From Leifsonia xyli (GTDB lineage: Bacteria > Actinomycetota > Actinomycetes > Actinomycetales > Microbacteriaceae): 64,000 bases of DNA. Shown here one piece after another: positions 34,674 through 43,157 of this stretch. Location of the stretch: the NCBI GenBank assembly GCA_003243275.1, contig QFQR01000003.1, positions 1 through 64,000 of the forward strand, in the 5' to 3' direction. How positions within the stretch are numbered: the stretch's first letter is position 1; each line of letters begins with the position of its first letter. A program made the translations under genes and the position numbers. The notes beneath the pieces were generated by a model. The model did not search any database and was not told the DNA's origin. It was given only the letters and a program-made list of their open reading frames with translations.

Positions 34674-35024
34674 ATGAATGCGGATACGCAGACGTGGTCC
34701 TATGAGCACCCCCTCGTCGACGACGCGGTCGAGGTGTTCTCGATGCTCGCCGATGCGACACGGGTGCGGATGATCCTCGCGCTCCAGGCGGGCGAGCTCT
34801 CCGTCAACCACCTCGCCGACATCGTCGACCGCACCCCGGCCGCCGTCTCCCAGCACCTCGCCAAACTGCGCCTCAGCCACATCGTCACGACGCGTCAGGA
34901 GGGGCAGCGGGTCTTCTACCGCCTCGTCGACGAGCACGCGGCCGAGCTCGTCGGTCACGCCCTCTCGCAGGCCGAGCACGCGCTCGCCGCCGAGACCGCC
35001 CCGCACCACAGGCCCGCGCCGTGA
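34674..35024 (+). CDS. ArsR/SmtB-family regulator (paired with an MFS exporter)
   Basis: A 116-residue winged-helix protein: FSMLADATRVRMILALQAGELSVNHLADIVDRTPAAVSQHLAKLR holds the helix-turn-helix in two parts, and TRQEGQRVFYRL is the wing. His-rich ends (DEHAAEL, PHHRP) may bind metal. The start is ATG 34674, with an AT-rich ATAGTATCTACGC just upstream as likely promoter/operator. Its stop overlaps the GTG of the MFS gene (GTGA), so it probably controls that exporter. Confidence 0.9.
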   Translation: MNADTQTWSYEHPLVDDAVEVFSMLADATRVRMILALQAGELSVNHLADIVDRTPAAVSQHLAKLRLSHIVTTRQEGQRVFYRLVDEHAAELVGHALSQAEHALAAETAPHHRPAP

Positions 35025-36232
35025 TCGAGGTCCTGCGCAACCGCAACTACGCCACCCTCTTCTCTGCGCAGGTCATCGCCCTCGTCGGCACCGGGCTGCT
35101 CACGGTCGCGCTCGGTCTGCTCGCCTTCGACATCGCGGGGGGTGACGCCGGGGTCGTGCTCGGAACGGCGCTCACCATCAAGATGGTCGCCTACGTCGTC
35201 GTCTCGCCCCTCATGGCGGCGGTCGCCGCGCGCGTGCCGCGCAAGCTGCTGCTGGTGTCGTCGGACGTCATCCGCGGTGGGGTCGCGCTCATGCTGCCGT
35301 TCGTCACCGACACCTGGCAGATCTACCTGCTGATCTTCGTGCTGCAGGCCGCCTCGGCGACCTTCACGCCGGCGTTCCAGGCGGTCATTCCGCAGGTGCT
35401 CCCCGACGAGCGCCAGTTCACCTCGGCGCTCTCGCTCTCGCGACTCGCCTACGACCTCGAGTCGCTGCTGAGCCCCATGCTCGCCGCGGCGCTCCTGACC
35501 GTGCTGCCCTACAACGATCTCTTCCTCGGGACGGTCGTCGGGTTCGCCGGTTCGGCCGTGCTCGTGCTGCTCACCCGGTTCCCCCATTCCTCGGCCTCGG
35601 CGCCGCCTCCCTTCTTCGAGCGCCTCACGGGCGGACTCCGCGTCTTCCTCCGCACCCCGCCGCTGCGCGGTCTGCTGGCGCTCAACGTCGTGGTGGCGGC
35701 CGGCCAGGCGATGATCATCGTCAACACGGTGGTGCTCGTGCAGGCGGGGCTCGGCCGTTCGCAGTCGGATGTCGCCTGGTTGCTCGCGGCGAGCGGCGTC
35801 GGATCGCTCACGGTCGCGGTTCTCGTTCCGCGCCTGCTCGAGCGGTGGACGGATCGCGCGCTGATGCTCACGGGCGCCGTCGCGGTGGTCGTCGCGCTGC
35901 TGCTGACGAGCGGTGTGATCGCGCTCGCCGCGCAGCCCTTCGCCTGGCCCGCGCTGTTCGTGGTGTGGGCGATCGCCGGCGCGGCCGCGTCGCTCATCCT
36001 GACCCCGTCGGCACGCCTGCTGCGCCGGGCGTCGGATGACACGAACCGCCCCGCCGTGTTCGCCGCGCAGTTCTCGCTGTCGCACGTCTGCTTCATGATC
36101 ACCTACCCGATCGCCGGCGTGCTCGGGGCGGCGCTCGGGCTCTGGTCGGTCGCGCTCGTGCTGGCGGTGATCGGTGCGGGCGGTGCGGCGGCAGCTGTCG
36201 TCGGATGGAAGAAGACCGCCGTCGCGGACTAG
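35021..36232 (+). CDS. MFS transporter
   Basis: A 403-residue major facilitator protein with about twelve helices. The N-terminus MIEVLRNRNYATLFSAQVIALVGTG split here (RNRNYATLFSAQVIALVG) and the loop AARVPRKLLLVSSDVIRGG match the DHA3/enterobactin-exporter-like branch. Substrate is unknown; co-translation with an ArsR regulator suggests a metal or stress-linked efflux role. GTG 35021 overlaps the regulator stop. Confidence 0.85.
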   Translation: MIEVLRNRNYATLFSAQVIALVGTGLLTVALGLLAFDIAGGDAGVVLGTALTIKMVAYVVVSPLMAAVAARVPRKLLLVSSDVIRGGVALMLPFVTDTWQIYLLIFVLQAASATFTPAFQAVIPQVLPDERQFTSALSLSRLAYDLESLLSPMLAAALLTVLPYNDLFLGTVVGFAGSAVLVLLTRFPHSSASAPPPFFERLTGGLRVFLRTPPLRGLLALNVVVAAGQAMIIVNTVVLVQAGLGRSQSDVAWLLAASGVGSLTVAVLVPRLLERWTDRALMLTGAVAVVVALLLTSGVIALAAQPFAWPALFVVWAIAGAAASLILTPSARLLRRASDDTNRPAVFAAQFSLSHVCFMITYPIAGVLGAALGLWSVALVLAVIGAGGAAAAVVGWKKTAVAD

Positions 36233-36233
36233 A

Positions 36234-36278
36234 CATTCATCGCCTCAGTGCGAGATCATCGCCATATGACGATGAATG
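36234..36278. promoter_or_regulatory. Inverted repeat around the start of the second ArsR gene
   Basis: CATTCATCG (36234-36242) and CGATGAATG (36270-36278) are perfect 9-bp inverted repeats 27 bp apart, one covering the start codons of the regulator. Such AT-containing ATTCAT/ATGAAT words resemble ArsR/SmtB operators (for example CmtR/CzrA types). Likely autoregulatory site, unproven. Confidence 0.5.
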
Positions 36279-36661
36279 CGCTGGCGGAGACCGACACCGC
36301 CGACGCGCTCGACGCGGCCGCGACCGCCGTCTACGCGCACCTCTTCCAGGCCCTCGCCGACCCGACCCGCCTCGCCGTGCTGCAGCACCTCGCCTCCGGT
36401 GAGCACCGGGTGCGCGATCTCGTCGAGCACATGGGCTTCGCCCAGTCCACGGTGAGCAAGCACCTGAGCTTCCTGCTCGAATGCGGCCTCGTCCACTCCC
36501 GGCCGGACGGGCGCGCATCCTGGTACGCCTTGACCGAGCCGGAGCGGATCTCGGCGCTGATCGCCTCCGCTGAGCTGCTGCTGCACGCCACCGGATCCGA
36601 CGCGCAGCTCTGCGCGCACCTCAGACATCCGCACACCTCGAACGAACAGGAGACCCGCTGA
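36266..36661 (+). CDS. ArsR/SmtB-family regulator (paired with a CDF transporter)
   Basis: A 131-residue winged-helix regulator: LFQALADPTRLAVLQHLASGEHRVRDL and STVSKHLSFLLECGLV form the DNA-binding part. The C-terminal SDAQLCAHLRHPHTS holds one Cys and three His that could bind metal; a CmtR-type or zinc/cadmium sensor is possible. ATG 36266 is used; GTG 36248 or ATG 36272 are alternatives. The stop overlaps the next ATG as TGATG. Confidence 0.9.
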   Translation: MTMNALAETDTADALDAAATAVYAHLFQALADPTRLAVLQHLASGEHRVRDLVEHMGFAQSTVSKHLSFLLECGLVHSRPDGRASWYALTEPERISALIASAELLLHATGSDAQLCAHLRHPHTSNEQETR

Positions 36662-37608
36662 TGGGAGCCGGGCACGACCACGGACCGACGACGACCACGA
36701 CCGAAGCCGGCGGCGCGGGGGACTATCGGAAGCGACTCGCGATCGCCTTCGGCATCACCGCGACGATCGTCGCCGCGCAGGCGGTGGGCTCGGTCATCAC
36801 CGGCAGCCTCGCGCTGCTGACCGACACCGCCCACGCGCTCACCGACGCCACCGGCCTTCTCGTCGCGCTCATCGCGGCGACGCTCATGCTGCGCCCGGCG
36901 ACCTCCAAGCGCACCTGGGGCTTCCGGCGGATCGAGGTGATCGCCGCGCTCGGACAGGCGACCCTGCTGCTCGTCGTCGGCGTCTACGCGGCGATCGAGG
37001 GCGTCCGGCGTCTGTTCGAGCCGCCGGAGGTTCCGGGCGGCGAACTGCTGATCTTCGGCATCGTCGGCCTCAGCGCCAACATCGTCTCGATCATCATCCT
37101 GTCGTCGAGTCGTGGTGCGAACTTCAACATGCGCGCCGCCTTCCTCGAGGTGCTCAACGACGCGCTCGGCTCGCTCGGCGTCATCGTCGCGGCCATCGTC
37201 ATCACGACGACCGGCTTCATGCAGGCGGATGCCATCGCCGGTCTGCTGATCGCCGGCCTCATCGTGCCGCGCGCCATCACGCTCATGCGCGAGACCGTCG
37301 CCGTGCTCATGGAGTTCACCCCCAAGGGGCTCGACCTCGAGACGGTGCGCGAGCACATCCTCGCGCTCGATCACGTCACCGAGGTGCACGACCTGCACGC
37401 CTCCACCGTCGCGACGGGGCTGCCCACGATCTCGGCGCACGTCGTCGTCGACGACTCCTGCTTCACCGACGGGCACGCGGCGGATGTGCTGCAAGACATC
37501 CGCAGTTGCGTCGCCGAGCACTTCCCCGTCTCGGTGAAGCACTCGACGTTCCAGATCGAGCCGCAGCGCCTGAGCGACGAGGAGCCCACGGGCACCAAGC
37601 ACGACTGA
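36661..37608 (+). CDS. Cation diffusion facilitator (Zn/Cd/Co exporter)
   Basis: A 315-residue CDF transporter with six helices and a cytosolic C-terminal domain. The first metal pair is in LLTDTAHALTDATG (helix 2). In helix 5 the usual HxxxD reads ExxxD (AFLEVLNDALGS), which may alter metal choice. The start MGAGHDHGP is His-rich, as in zinc transporters. The coupled ArsR gene points to metal-induced expression. A palindrome 15 bp after the stop may terminate it. Confidence 0.92.
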   Translation: MGAGHDHGPTTTTTEAGGAGDYRKRLAIAFGITATIVAAQAVGSVITGSLALLTDTAHALTDATGLLVALIAATLMLRPATSKRTWGFRRIEVIAALGQATLLLVVGVYAAIEGVRRLFEPPEVPGGELLIFGIVGLSANIVSIIILSSSRGANFNMRAAFLEVLNDALGSLGVIVAAIVITTTGFMQADAIAGLLIAGLIVPRAITLMRETVAVLMEFTPKGLDLETVREHILALDHVTEVHDLHASTVATGLPTISAHVVVDDSCFTDGHAADVLQDIRSCVAEHFPVSVKHSTFQIEPQRLSDEEPTGTKHD

Positions 37609-37609
37609 G

Positions 37610-37688
37610 CGGCGCGCCTTCGCGCGCTGAGACGGCAGTTGCGACCCATCCGCCCGCGGATTTCGGGTCGCAACTGCCGTCTCGGCGC
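37610..37688. repeat. 79-bp direct repeat, copy 1, with 24-bp-arm palindrome
   Basis: Identical over 79 bp to 38627-38705. The core is a palindrome: left arm 37624-37647 (GCGCTGAGACGGCAGTTGCG...), 17-nt loop, right arm 37665-37688; the arms pair over 24 bp with one T/C difference (G-U). The first 21 bases read CGGCGCGCCTTCGCGCGCTGA, the same as the last codons (RRAFAR-stop) of the DUF559 gene, although no such gene precedes this copy. Confidence 0.97.
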
Positions 37689-37738
37689 TCCTGTGGAGAA
37701 CGGATGCGGCATTCCGGCGCGGCGCGGGAGGATCGGGC

Positions 37739-38647
37739 GTGCCCCGTCGGACCCCGCTCGACCCCGCGCTCGGGGATGCCTTCCGGGTTGGGGAGGCGCG
37801 GGCGGCGGGGTTCAGTGCGAGCCGGCTGCGCGGTGCCGACCTGCTGCGGCCGCATCGGGGGGTCCGGATGCGGGGCGCGGCGCGGGAGGAGCATCCGCTC
37901 GTGGCGGCGGCACGCGCCTACGCGCCCCTGCTGCGAGCAGGTGACCGCTTCTCCGGGTCGATCGCTGCGGCGCTGTGGGGCGCGCCGCTGCCCCGCGGCC
38001 TCTCGGCGTTGCACGTCACCGCGGGGCCTGGCCTGACGAGGCCCCGGCGGCGCGGCGTCGTCGGTCACGAGGGCGGGCCGGATGGCGCGGTGCTGCGCGA
38101 CGGGCTTCCCGCCTCGTCGCCGATCCGCGCCTTCCTCGAGTGCGCTGTCGAGCTCGAGCTCGACGATCTGGTCGCCGTCGGCGACCACCTGGTGCTCGAC
38201 CCGCGCGTGCTCGATCCGCACGATCTGCGCCCGTACTGCGGGCTCGACGAGCTGCGTCGGGAGGTGGCCGCCGCGAGCGGCAGGGGCATCAGGCGCGCTC
38301 GACTCGCCGCCGTGCTCGTGCGTGCGGGCGCCGAGTCCCGCCGCGAGACGAAACTGCGGCTGCTCGCGCGGGAGGCGGGCTTCCCCGAACCCGAGTGCGG
38401 GATGCTCGTGCACGACGCGGCGGGTCGCCCGATCGGTTGGTTCGACCTCGTGTGGCCGGCGGAACGGGTCATCGTGGAGTACGACGGCGACCAGCATCGC
38501 ACCTCGACCTACCAGTACGACCGCGACATCCGCCGCTTCGATCGCGCAGTGGAGGCCGGCTACCGCGTCGTCCGGGTGCGTGCGCGCGGTCTCGGCCCCG
38601 ACCGCGAGGAGACGGTGGAGCGCATCCGGCGCGCCTTCGCGCGCTGA
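37739..38647 (+). CDS. DUF559/PD-(D/E)XK endonuclease-like protein
   Basis: A 302-residue protein. The first 160 residues are a helix-rich domain of the AbiEi/type-IV antitoxin-like kind (FSASRLRGADLLRPHRGVRM). The last 110 residues look like a Vsr/DUF559-type nuclease: Glu in SRRETKLRLLAREAGFPEPE, Asp in GWFDLVWP and VIVEYDGDQHR, then DRAVEAGYRVVRVRARGL. Such genes are common in Microbacteriaceae and of unknown function. GTG 37739 is the start. The gene lies between identical 79-bp repeats, and the second repeat contains its last seven codons. Confidence 0.8.
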   Translation: MPRRTPLDPALGDAFRVGEARAAGFSASRLRGADLLRPHRGVRMRGAAREEHPLVAAARAYAPLLRAGDRFSGSIAAALWGAPLPRGLSALHVTAGPGLTRPRRRGVVGHEGGPDGAVLRDGLPASSPIRAFLECAVELELDDLVAVGDHLVLDPRVLDPHDLRPYCGLDELRREVAAASGRGIRRARLAAVLVRAGAESRRETKLRLLAREAGFPEPECGMLVHDAAGRPIGWFDLVWPAERVIVEYDGDQHRTSTYQYDRDIRRFDRAVEAGYRVVRVRARGLGPDREETVERIRRAFAR

Positions 38648-38705
38648 GACGGCAGTTGCGACCCATCCGCCCGCGGATTTCGGGTCGCAACTGCCGTCTC
38701 GGCGC
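38627..38705. repeat. 79-bp direct repeat, copy 2
   Basis: The second identical copy overlaps the last seven codons of the DUF559 gene and ends 1 bp before the stop of the convergent GH36 gene. Its palindrome (38641-38664 with 38682-38705) could terminate both genes. The 1017-bp offset between copies equals gene plus repeat. Confidence 0.97.
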
Positions 38706-38706
38706 G

Positions 38707-40785
38707 CTACGGCGCGAGGCGGATGAGGCGTGCGGCGGGATGCGCGGCGGCGGCGTGCAGGTGCAGCACGCCCGCGGCCGGGTCCCAGGTGCTCTCCCAC
38801 GCGGGGAGGTCGCGGGGGAAGAGCGTTTCGAGGTGCAGTTCGCGGCCGCGCCGGTGGGGGAGCGACAGCGCCGCGGATGCCGGCCCGCCCCGATGCCAGA
38901 CGGCGAGCACCTCCTCCTCCTCCTCGGGGGAGCGGAGGGCGAGCGCGACCCACGGGTCGTCCCAGCCGGGCAGGCCGAGCGGCCAGTGCGGATGCCCGGA
39001 GCGCACGAGCGGTGCGAGTGCCCGCGCGACCGCCACGGCATCCGCCACCCGCGCGCGCTCGGCGGGCGTCATCCGATCGAGGTGCCCCGAGAGGTAGAGG
39101 GACCCGAGCAGGCCGGTCACGAGACAGAACGAGGCCATCTCCGGGCTCATGCCCGGTTGCGGGTAAGCCCAGTCGGCGGCCTGCTCGGGCGGCAGGGAGA
39201 GCGGCGCGGCGGCGGCGATCGGGGGGTACTTCGTCGGGTCCTGCTGGTCGGAGGTCGACTGCAGGGTGACGCGGGCGAGCATCGCGGCATCCATCCGCAT
39301 CGCCCCCGAGGCGCAGTTCTCGACGAGGAGCCGTGGATGCCGCTCCCGCAGCCCGTCGAGCCAGTCGAGGTGCGCGCGGTTGTGGGCGAGCAGGCCCGCG
39401 CCGACGCTCGGGGCGTCGCGGTCGGTGCCCGGCCCCGGGTCGATGTTGTAGTCGAGCTTGAGGTAGCCGATGCCGAACTCGGCGACGAGCCGGTCGACGA
39501 CCCCGTCGAGGTGCGCGCGCGCCGCAGGATGCCGCAGGTCGAGGTGGTACCGGCCGTGCTCGACGATCCGCGCCCCGTGCCGTTGCAGGAACGCCTCGGA
39601 CGGGAGCAGCTCGGCGACCGGGCTGTGCACCCCGACGACCTCGGGCTCCAGCCAGAGCCCTGGCACCATCCCGACCCGGCGGATGGCGTCGGTCACCTCG
39701 CCGAGCCCGCCCGGGAAGCGGCCGCGCGACGGCAGCCATTCGCCCACCGAGTCCCACCAGTCGCCGGTGTCGTCGTACCAGCCGGCGTCGATGCAGAACA
39801 CCTCGGCACCCACCTCGGCGGCCGCGGCGACGAGCGGCAGCAGGCGCTCGGTGCTCGGGTCGCCGTTCAGGGTGTTCATGTAGTCGTTGAACACGACGGG
39901 TGGGGCGCCGGGCTCCGGATGCCGGATCGCGCGACGGTGATCGGTGAGCGCCGCGATCGCCTCCGTGAACCCCGCGCCGAAGGCGAGCGATGTCGGCACG
40001 GTCTCGAAGCTCTCGCCCGGCGCGAGCGGCTGCGTCCACGCGCCGTGCTGATCGCTCGGGCCGGAGAGCGAGAGCGAGGCACCGCCGCCCTCCTCGCCCA
40101 CCTCCCAGCTCCAGGAGCCGTTGTGCTCGATCTGCCAGGCGATCCCGATCCCCGCCTGCTCCGCCACGAGCATCCCCGTCGGCAACTCGTCCGCGGTCGA
40201 CCAGGTGCCGGTGGAGGATGCCGTGACGCCGCCGCGCGGGCGGTGCCCGGTGAGCTCGGCGGCGAGCCGGGGGAGCGGCCCGTCGCGGAGCGCCCGCCGC
40301 TCCCAGCGGCCCTCGCCGAGCCAGTCGCTGCGGCCGTGCACGAGCTCCCACCCGGCGACCGCGTCGTCCGGTGCGCCCGCAGGCAGCCCCGAGCTCCACG
40401 ACGGCACCGCGCGCAGCACGAGGGTCGCATCCCCCGTGTTGGTCACGGTCGCGCGGGCCCGGAACGCCGCCGCATGGCCGATCGCCTCGAGCACGATTCG
40501 CACGCCGAGGCCGGGCGCGGTCTGGTCGATCTCGAGACTGCGTGTGCGCTCCGCGGCGCGCTCCCGGTGCCCGGCGTAGCGCAGCACGGCGCCGTCGACC
40601 GTGTGCGTGAGCCGCCGCGACGCCGCGGCGTGCCCGCGTTCGACGGTCAGCACCGAGGCGACGGGCACGGGGTTCACGGGGTGCCGGGCGTCGCCGAGCG
40701 CGATCTCGACGAGCTGCACGGGAGCATCCGCCTCCGCGGCGAACACGAGCTCCGCCTCGCCCACCCGCCAGCGGATGCGCGTCAC
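38707..40785 (-). CDS. GH36-like glycoside hydrolase (second of pair)
   Basis: A 692-residue clan GH-D enzyme. Predicted nucleophile Asp445 is in YLKLDYN and acid/base Asp513 in STSDQQDP, 68 residues later, the same spacing as in the upstream GH36 gene. FCIDAGWYDD, PGLWLEPEVV and ENCASGAMRMD are family motifs. YLKLDYN instead of KWDMN and the SDQQD site mark a divergent subgroup, so activity may be on a substrate other than simple alpha-galactosides. Its GTG overlaps the stop of the upstream gene (GTGA). Confidence 0.85.
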   Translation of the reverse strand: MTRIRWRVGEAELVFAAEADAPVQLVEIALGDARHPVNPVPVASVLTVERGHAAASRRLTHTVDGAVLRYAGHRERAAERTRSLEIDQTAPGLGVRIVLEAIGHAAAFRARATVTNTGDATLVLRAVPSWSSGLPAGAPDDAVAGWELVHGRSDWLGEGRWERRALRDGPLPRLAAELTGHRPRGGVTASSTGTWSTADELPTGMLVAEQAGIGIAWQIEHNGSWSWEVGEEGGGASLSLSGPSDQHGAWTQPLAPGESFETVPTSLAFGAGFTEAIAALTDHRRAIRHPEPGAPPVVFNDYMNTLNGDPSTERLLPLVAAAAEVGAEVFCIDAGWYDDTGDWWDSVGEWLPSRGRFPGGLGEVTDAIRRVGMVPGLWLEPEVVGVHSPVAELLPSEAFLQRHGARIVEHGRYHLDLRHPAARAHLDGVVDRLVAEFGIGYLKLDYNIDPGPGTDRDAPSVGAGLLAHNRAHLDWLDGLRERHPRLLVENCASGAMRMDAAMLARVTLQSTSDQQDPTKYPPIAAAAPLSLPPEQAADWAYPQPGMSPEMASFCLVTGLLGSLYLSGHLDRMTPAERARVADAVAVARALAPLVRSGHPHWPLGLPGWDDPWVALALRSPEEEEEVLAVWHRGGPASAALSLPHRRGRELHLETLFPRDLPAWESTWDPAAGVLHLHAAAAHPAARLIRLAP

Positions 40786-42965
40786 GGTGCGCCGGTCGTC
40801 TCGCCCGTCTGCTCGCGCTCGAGCACCGTGACGCTGCTCGCGTAGTCGTAGCTCGAGAAGCGCACGTTGTCCCAGCCACGGTCGGTCGACTCCGGCAGCA
40901 CGCGCAGCCCGCGCGCGAGCAGCAGCGCGCCGTGGTGGCGTTCCCCGGTCGCGGCGTCGAGGTACCAGGCGGTCGGATCGAGGCCGACGAGCCGGATGCG
41001 GCGCGGCCCGGTCGACAGCGTGCGGTGCGGCTCGTACTGGAACAGCACCACGCGATCCGCGTCGAGGTACTGCACCGCGGAGAACTCGCGCCCCGGCTCG
41101 CCGCCGAGCCGATACTGCTGGCCGTGCTGCACTGTCGGCCGGATGCGCTTGTACTCGGCGATGCGCTCGCGGGCGTAGGCGCGCTCCTCGGAGTCCCAGT
41201 CGCGCAGGTCGGCGCCGAGGCCGAGCACGCCGGCCATCGCCACGTCGAAGCGGTAGCTGAGCGGGATGCGGCGCCGGGTCATCGGGTTCACCTCGTCGGT
41301 CACCCACGCCCCCATGACACCCGCCGGGTAGAGCTGCGAGAAGCCGTGCTGGATGCGCTGGCGGTCGAGAGCATCGGTGTTGTCGCTCGTCCAGACCTGG
41401 TCGGTGCGCGTGAGGATGCCGAGGTCGGCGCGCGCGCCGCCGCTTGCGCACGATTCGATGCGTAGGCCCGGATGGCGTCGGCGCAACTCGTCGAGGATCG
41501 CGTAGACGCCCTCGACGTGTTCGATCCAGAGCCGGTCCTGGCCGGCGACGCCCGGCCAACCCGCCTCGGTGAAGGGGCGGTTCATGTCCCACTTGAGGAA
41601 GTCGAGCTCGGCATCCGTGACGAGCTCGTCGAGCCAGTCGAGAGCCCAGGCGCGCACCTCCGGGCGGGCGAAGTTGAGCACCAGCTGGAAGCGGCGCTCG
41701 GAGCGCGGGCGGCTGGGCCAATGCAGCACCCAGTCGGGGTGGGTGCGGTAGAGCTCGCTGTCGGCATTGACCATCTCGGGCTCCACCCACATGCCGAAGC
41801 CCATGCCGAGCGAGTGCACATGCCGTGCGAGGGTGCCGAGCCCATTCGGGAAGCGGTCGGGTCGAGGCGTCCAGTCGCCGAGGCCCGCGCGGTCGTCGAC
41901 GCGCTCGCCGAACCAGCCGTCGTCCATGACGTAGAGCTCGACGCCGAGCTCAGCAGCCTGCTCGGCGAGCGTGAGCTGGGTCGCCTCGTCGATGTCGAAG
42001 CCCGTCGCCTCCCAGGAGTTGTAGAGCACGGGTCGGTTCTCGTCGGGGTGGGACTGCACGTGACGTCGGGCGAAGTGGTGCCAGGCGCGGGAGGCCGCGC
42101 CGAAGCCGCCGTCGGTCACGAGCCCGAAGAACGCCGGGGTCTCGAGCGCGGTGCCGGGTTCGAGGCGCCAGCTGAGTCCCTCGTGCCCCCAGCCGCCCGT
42201 CACCGAGACCTGACCTTCGGGCCGGCGCTGCGCGATCATGCGCCAGCTTCCGCTCCAGCCGAGGGCGAGCGAGTACACTCGGCCGCTGTCCTCGAGGGTG
42301 CGGCCGTCGTCGATCATCATCCACGGGTTGGCGCCGTGGCCGCTGACGCCCTGCCGGCTGGTGAGCGCATGCTCGCCGATGGGCAGGATGCGGCGCTCGA
42401 GTTGGGTCTCGGCACCCCAGTGACCGGTCGCGGTGCTCAGCCGGTAGTCGTCGTGGTCGGGGATGAGCCAGTTGCCCGAGTCGAGTCGCAGGATCTCGAC
42501 CGCGTCGCTCGACCGGTTGCGCACCATGACGCGCCGTTCCAGCACGTCGGTGTCGTCGCGCACCCGGTAGACGAGCTCGACGTCGAGCTCGTAGCCGGTG
42601 TCGCAGAACACCAGGACGAGGGTGTCGGACCCGGTGCGCGCCTCGACGAAGGAGAGGTCGAGCGCACGCACCTCGCCGGGGAAGCGCAGCTGCAACGAGG
42701 GCACCGCCCAGCGGTGGCCTCCGTCGACGGGCAGTTGCTCCTCGATCTCGGAGGGCCGCTGGAAGCTCGAGTTCCATCGCACCCGCTCATCGTCGGCGAG
42801 GGGCGGCAGCGCCTCCTCGGGCAGCTGCTCTCCCCAGTAGCGCTGCACGAGGTTGCCGTGCTTGTCGAGCACGACGACGTAGCTGCTGCCGGGTGTGTGC
42901 AGCGCCCAGGCGTTCGCGGCGATTGCCGCGATCCGTGCAGCCGGAGGGAGTCCCGAGTCCGTCAC
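40782..42965 (-). CDS. Alpha-galactosidase, GH36
   Basis: A 727-residue enzyme that cuts alpha-1,6-galactosyl ends of melibiose, raffinose or galactomannan fragments. Asp460 in FLKWDMNRP is the predicted nucleophile and Asp528 in TSDNTDALDRQ the acid/base. Other marks are NSWEATGFDID, VMDDGWFGER, MWVEPEMVN and ESCASGGARADLG. No signal peptide, so it acts on imported sugar. It is first in the two-gene operon behind a strong promoter at 43043-43071; starts at GTG 42965. Confidence 0.95.
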   Translation of the reverse strand: MTDSGLPPAARIAAIAANAWALHTPGSSYVVVLDKHGNLVQRYWGEQLPEEALPPLADDERVRWNSSFQRPSEIEEQLPVDGGHRWAVPSLQLRFPGEVRALDLSFVEARTGSDTLVLVFCDTGYELDVELVYRVRDDTDVLERRVMVRNRSSDAVEILRLDSGNWLIPDHDDYRLSTATGHWGAETQLERRILPIGEHALTSRQGVSGHGANPWMMIDDGRTLEDSGRVYSLALGWSGSWRMIAQRRPEGQVSVTGGWGHEGLSWRLEPGTALETPAFFGLVTDGGFGAASRAWHHFARRHVQSHPDENRPVLYNSWEATGFDIDEATQLTLAEQAAELGVELYVMDDGWFGERVDDRAGLGDWTPRPDRFPNGLGTLARHVHSLGMGFGMWVEPEMVNADSELYRTHPDWVLHWPSRPRSERRFQLVLNFARPEVRAWALDWLDELVTDAELDFLKWDMNRPFTEAGWPGVAGQDRLWIEHVEGVYAILDELRRRHPGLRIESCASGGARADLGILTRTDQVWTSDNTDALDRQRIQHGFSQLYPAGVMGAWVTDEVNPMTRRRIPLSYRFDVAMAGVLGLGADLRDWDSEERAYARERIAEYKRIRPTVQHGQQYRLGGEPGREFSAVQYLDADRVVLFQYEPHRTLSTGPRRIRLVGLDPTAWYLDAATGERHHGALLLARGLRVLPESTDRGWDNVRFSSYDYASSVTVLEREQTGETTGAP

Positions 42966-43042
42966 CGTGATCCCTTCCGTGGTGCGCGGTAGCCGATGTG
43001 CACCACACCAGCGTGGCCGAACCGGATGGTGGCCTGAGCGGA

Positions 43043-43071
43043 AATATACGGATCAAGGTTCACCGGGTCAA
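43043..43071 (-). promoter_or_regulatory. Sigma-A-type promoter of the GH36 operon
   Basis: On the minus strand TTGACC (43071-43066) and TATATT (43048-43043) are 17 bp apart, close to the sigma-70 consensus. It lies about 80 bp before the GH36 start. The region up to the ROK gene (43072-43157) contains GGTCA-N7-TGACA near 43111-43127, a possible ROK operator. Confidence 0.7.
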
Positions 43072-43157
43072 CTTACTCGCGACGATCACGGCCGAATCCG
43101 GGAACAAATTGGTCACATTTATTGACAACGTGAACGAACATGTGCTGGGGTGTCGGC

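Noticed and set aside
37463..40879. Long minus-strand open frame across the DUF559 and GH36 genes
   Set aside because: It crosses both 79-bp repeats and a well-supported plus-strand gene, and shows no recognisable domain.
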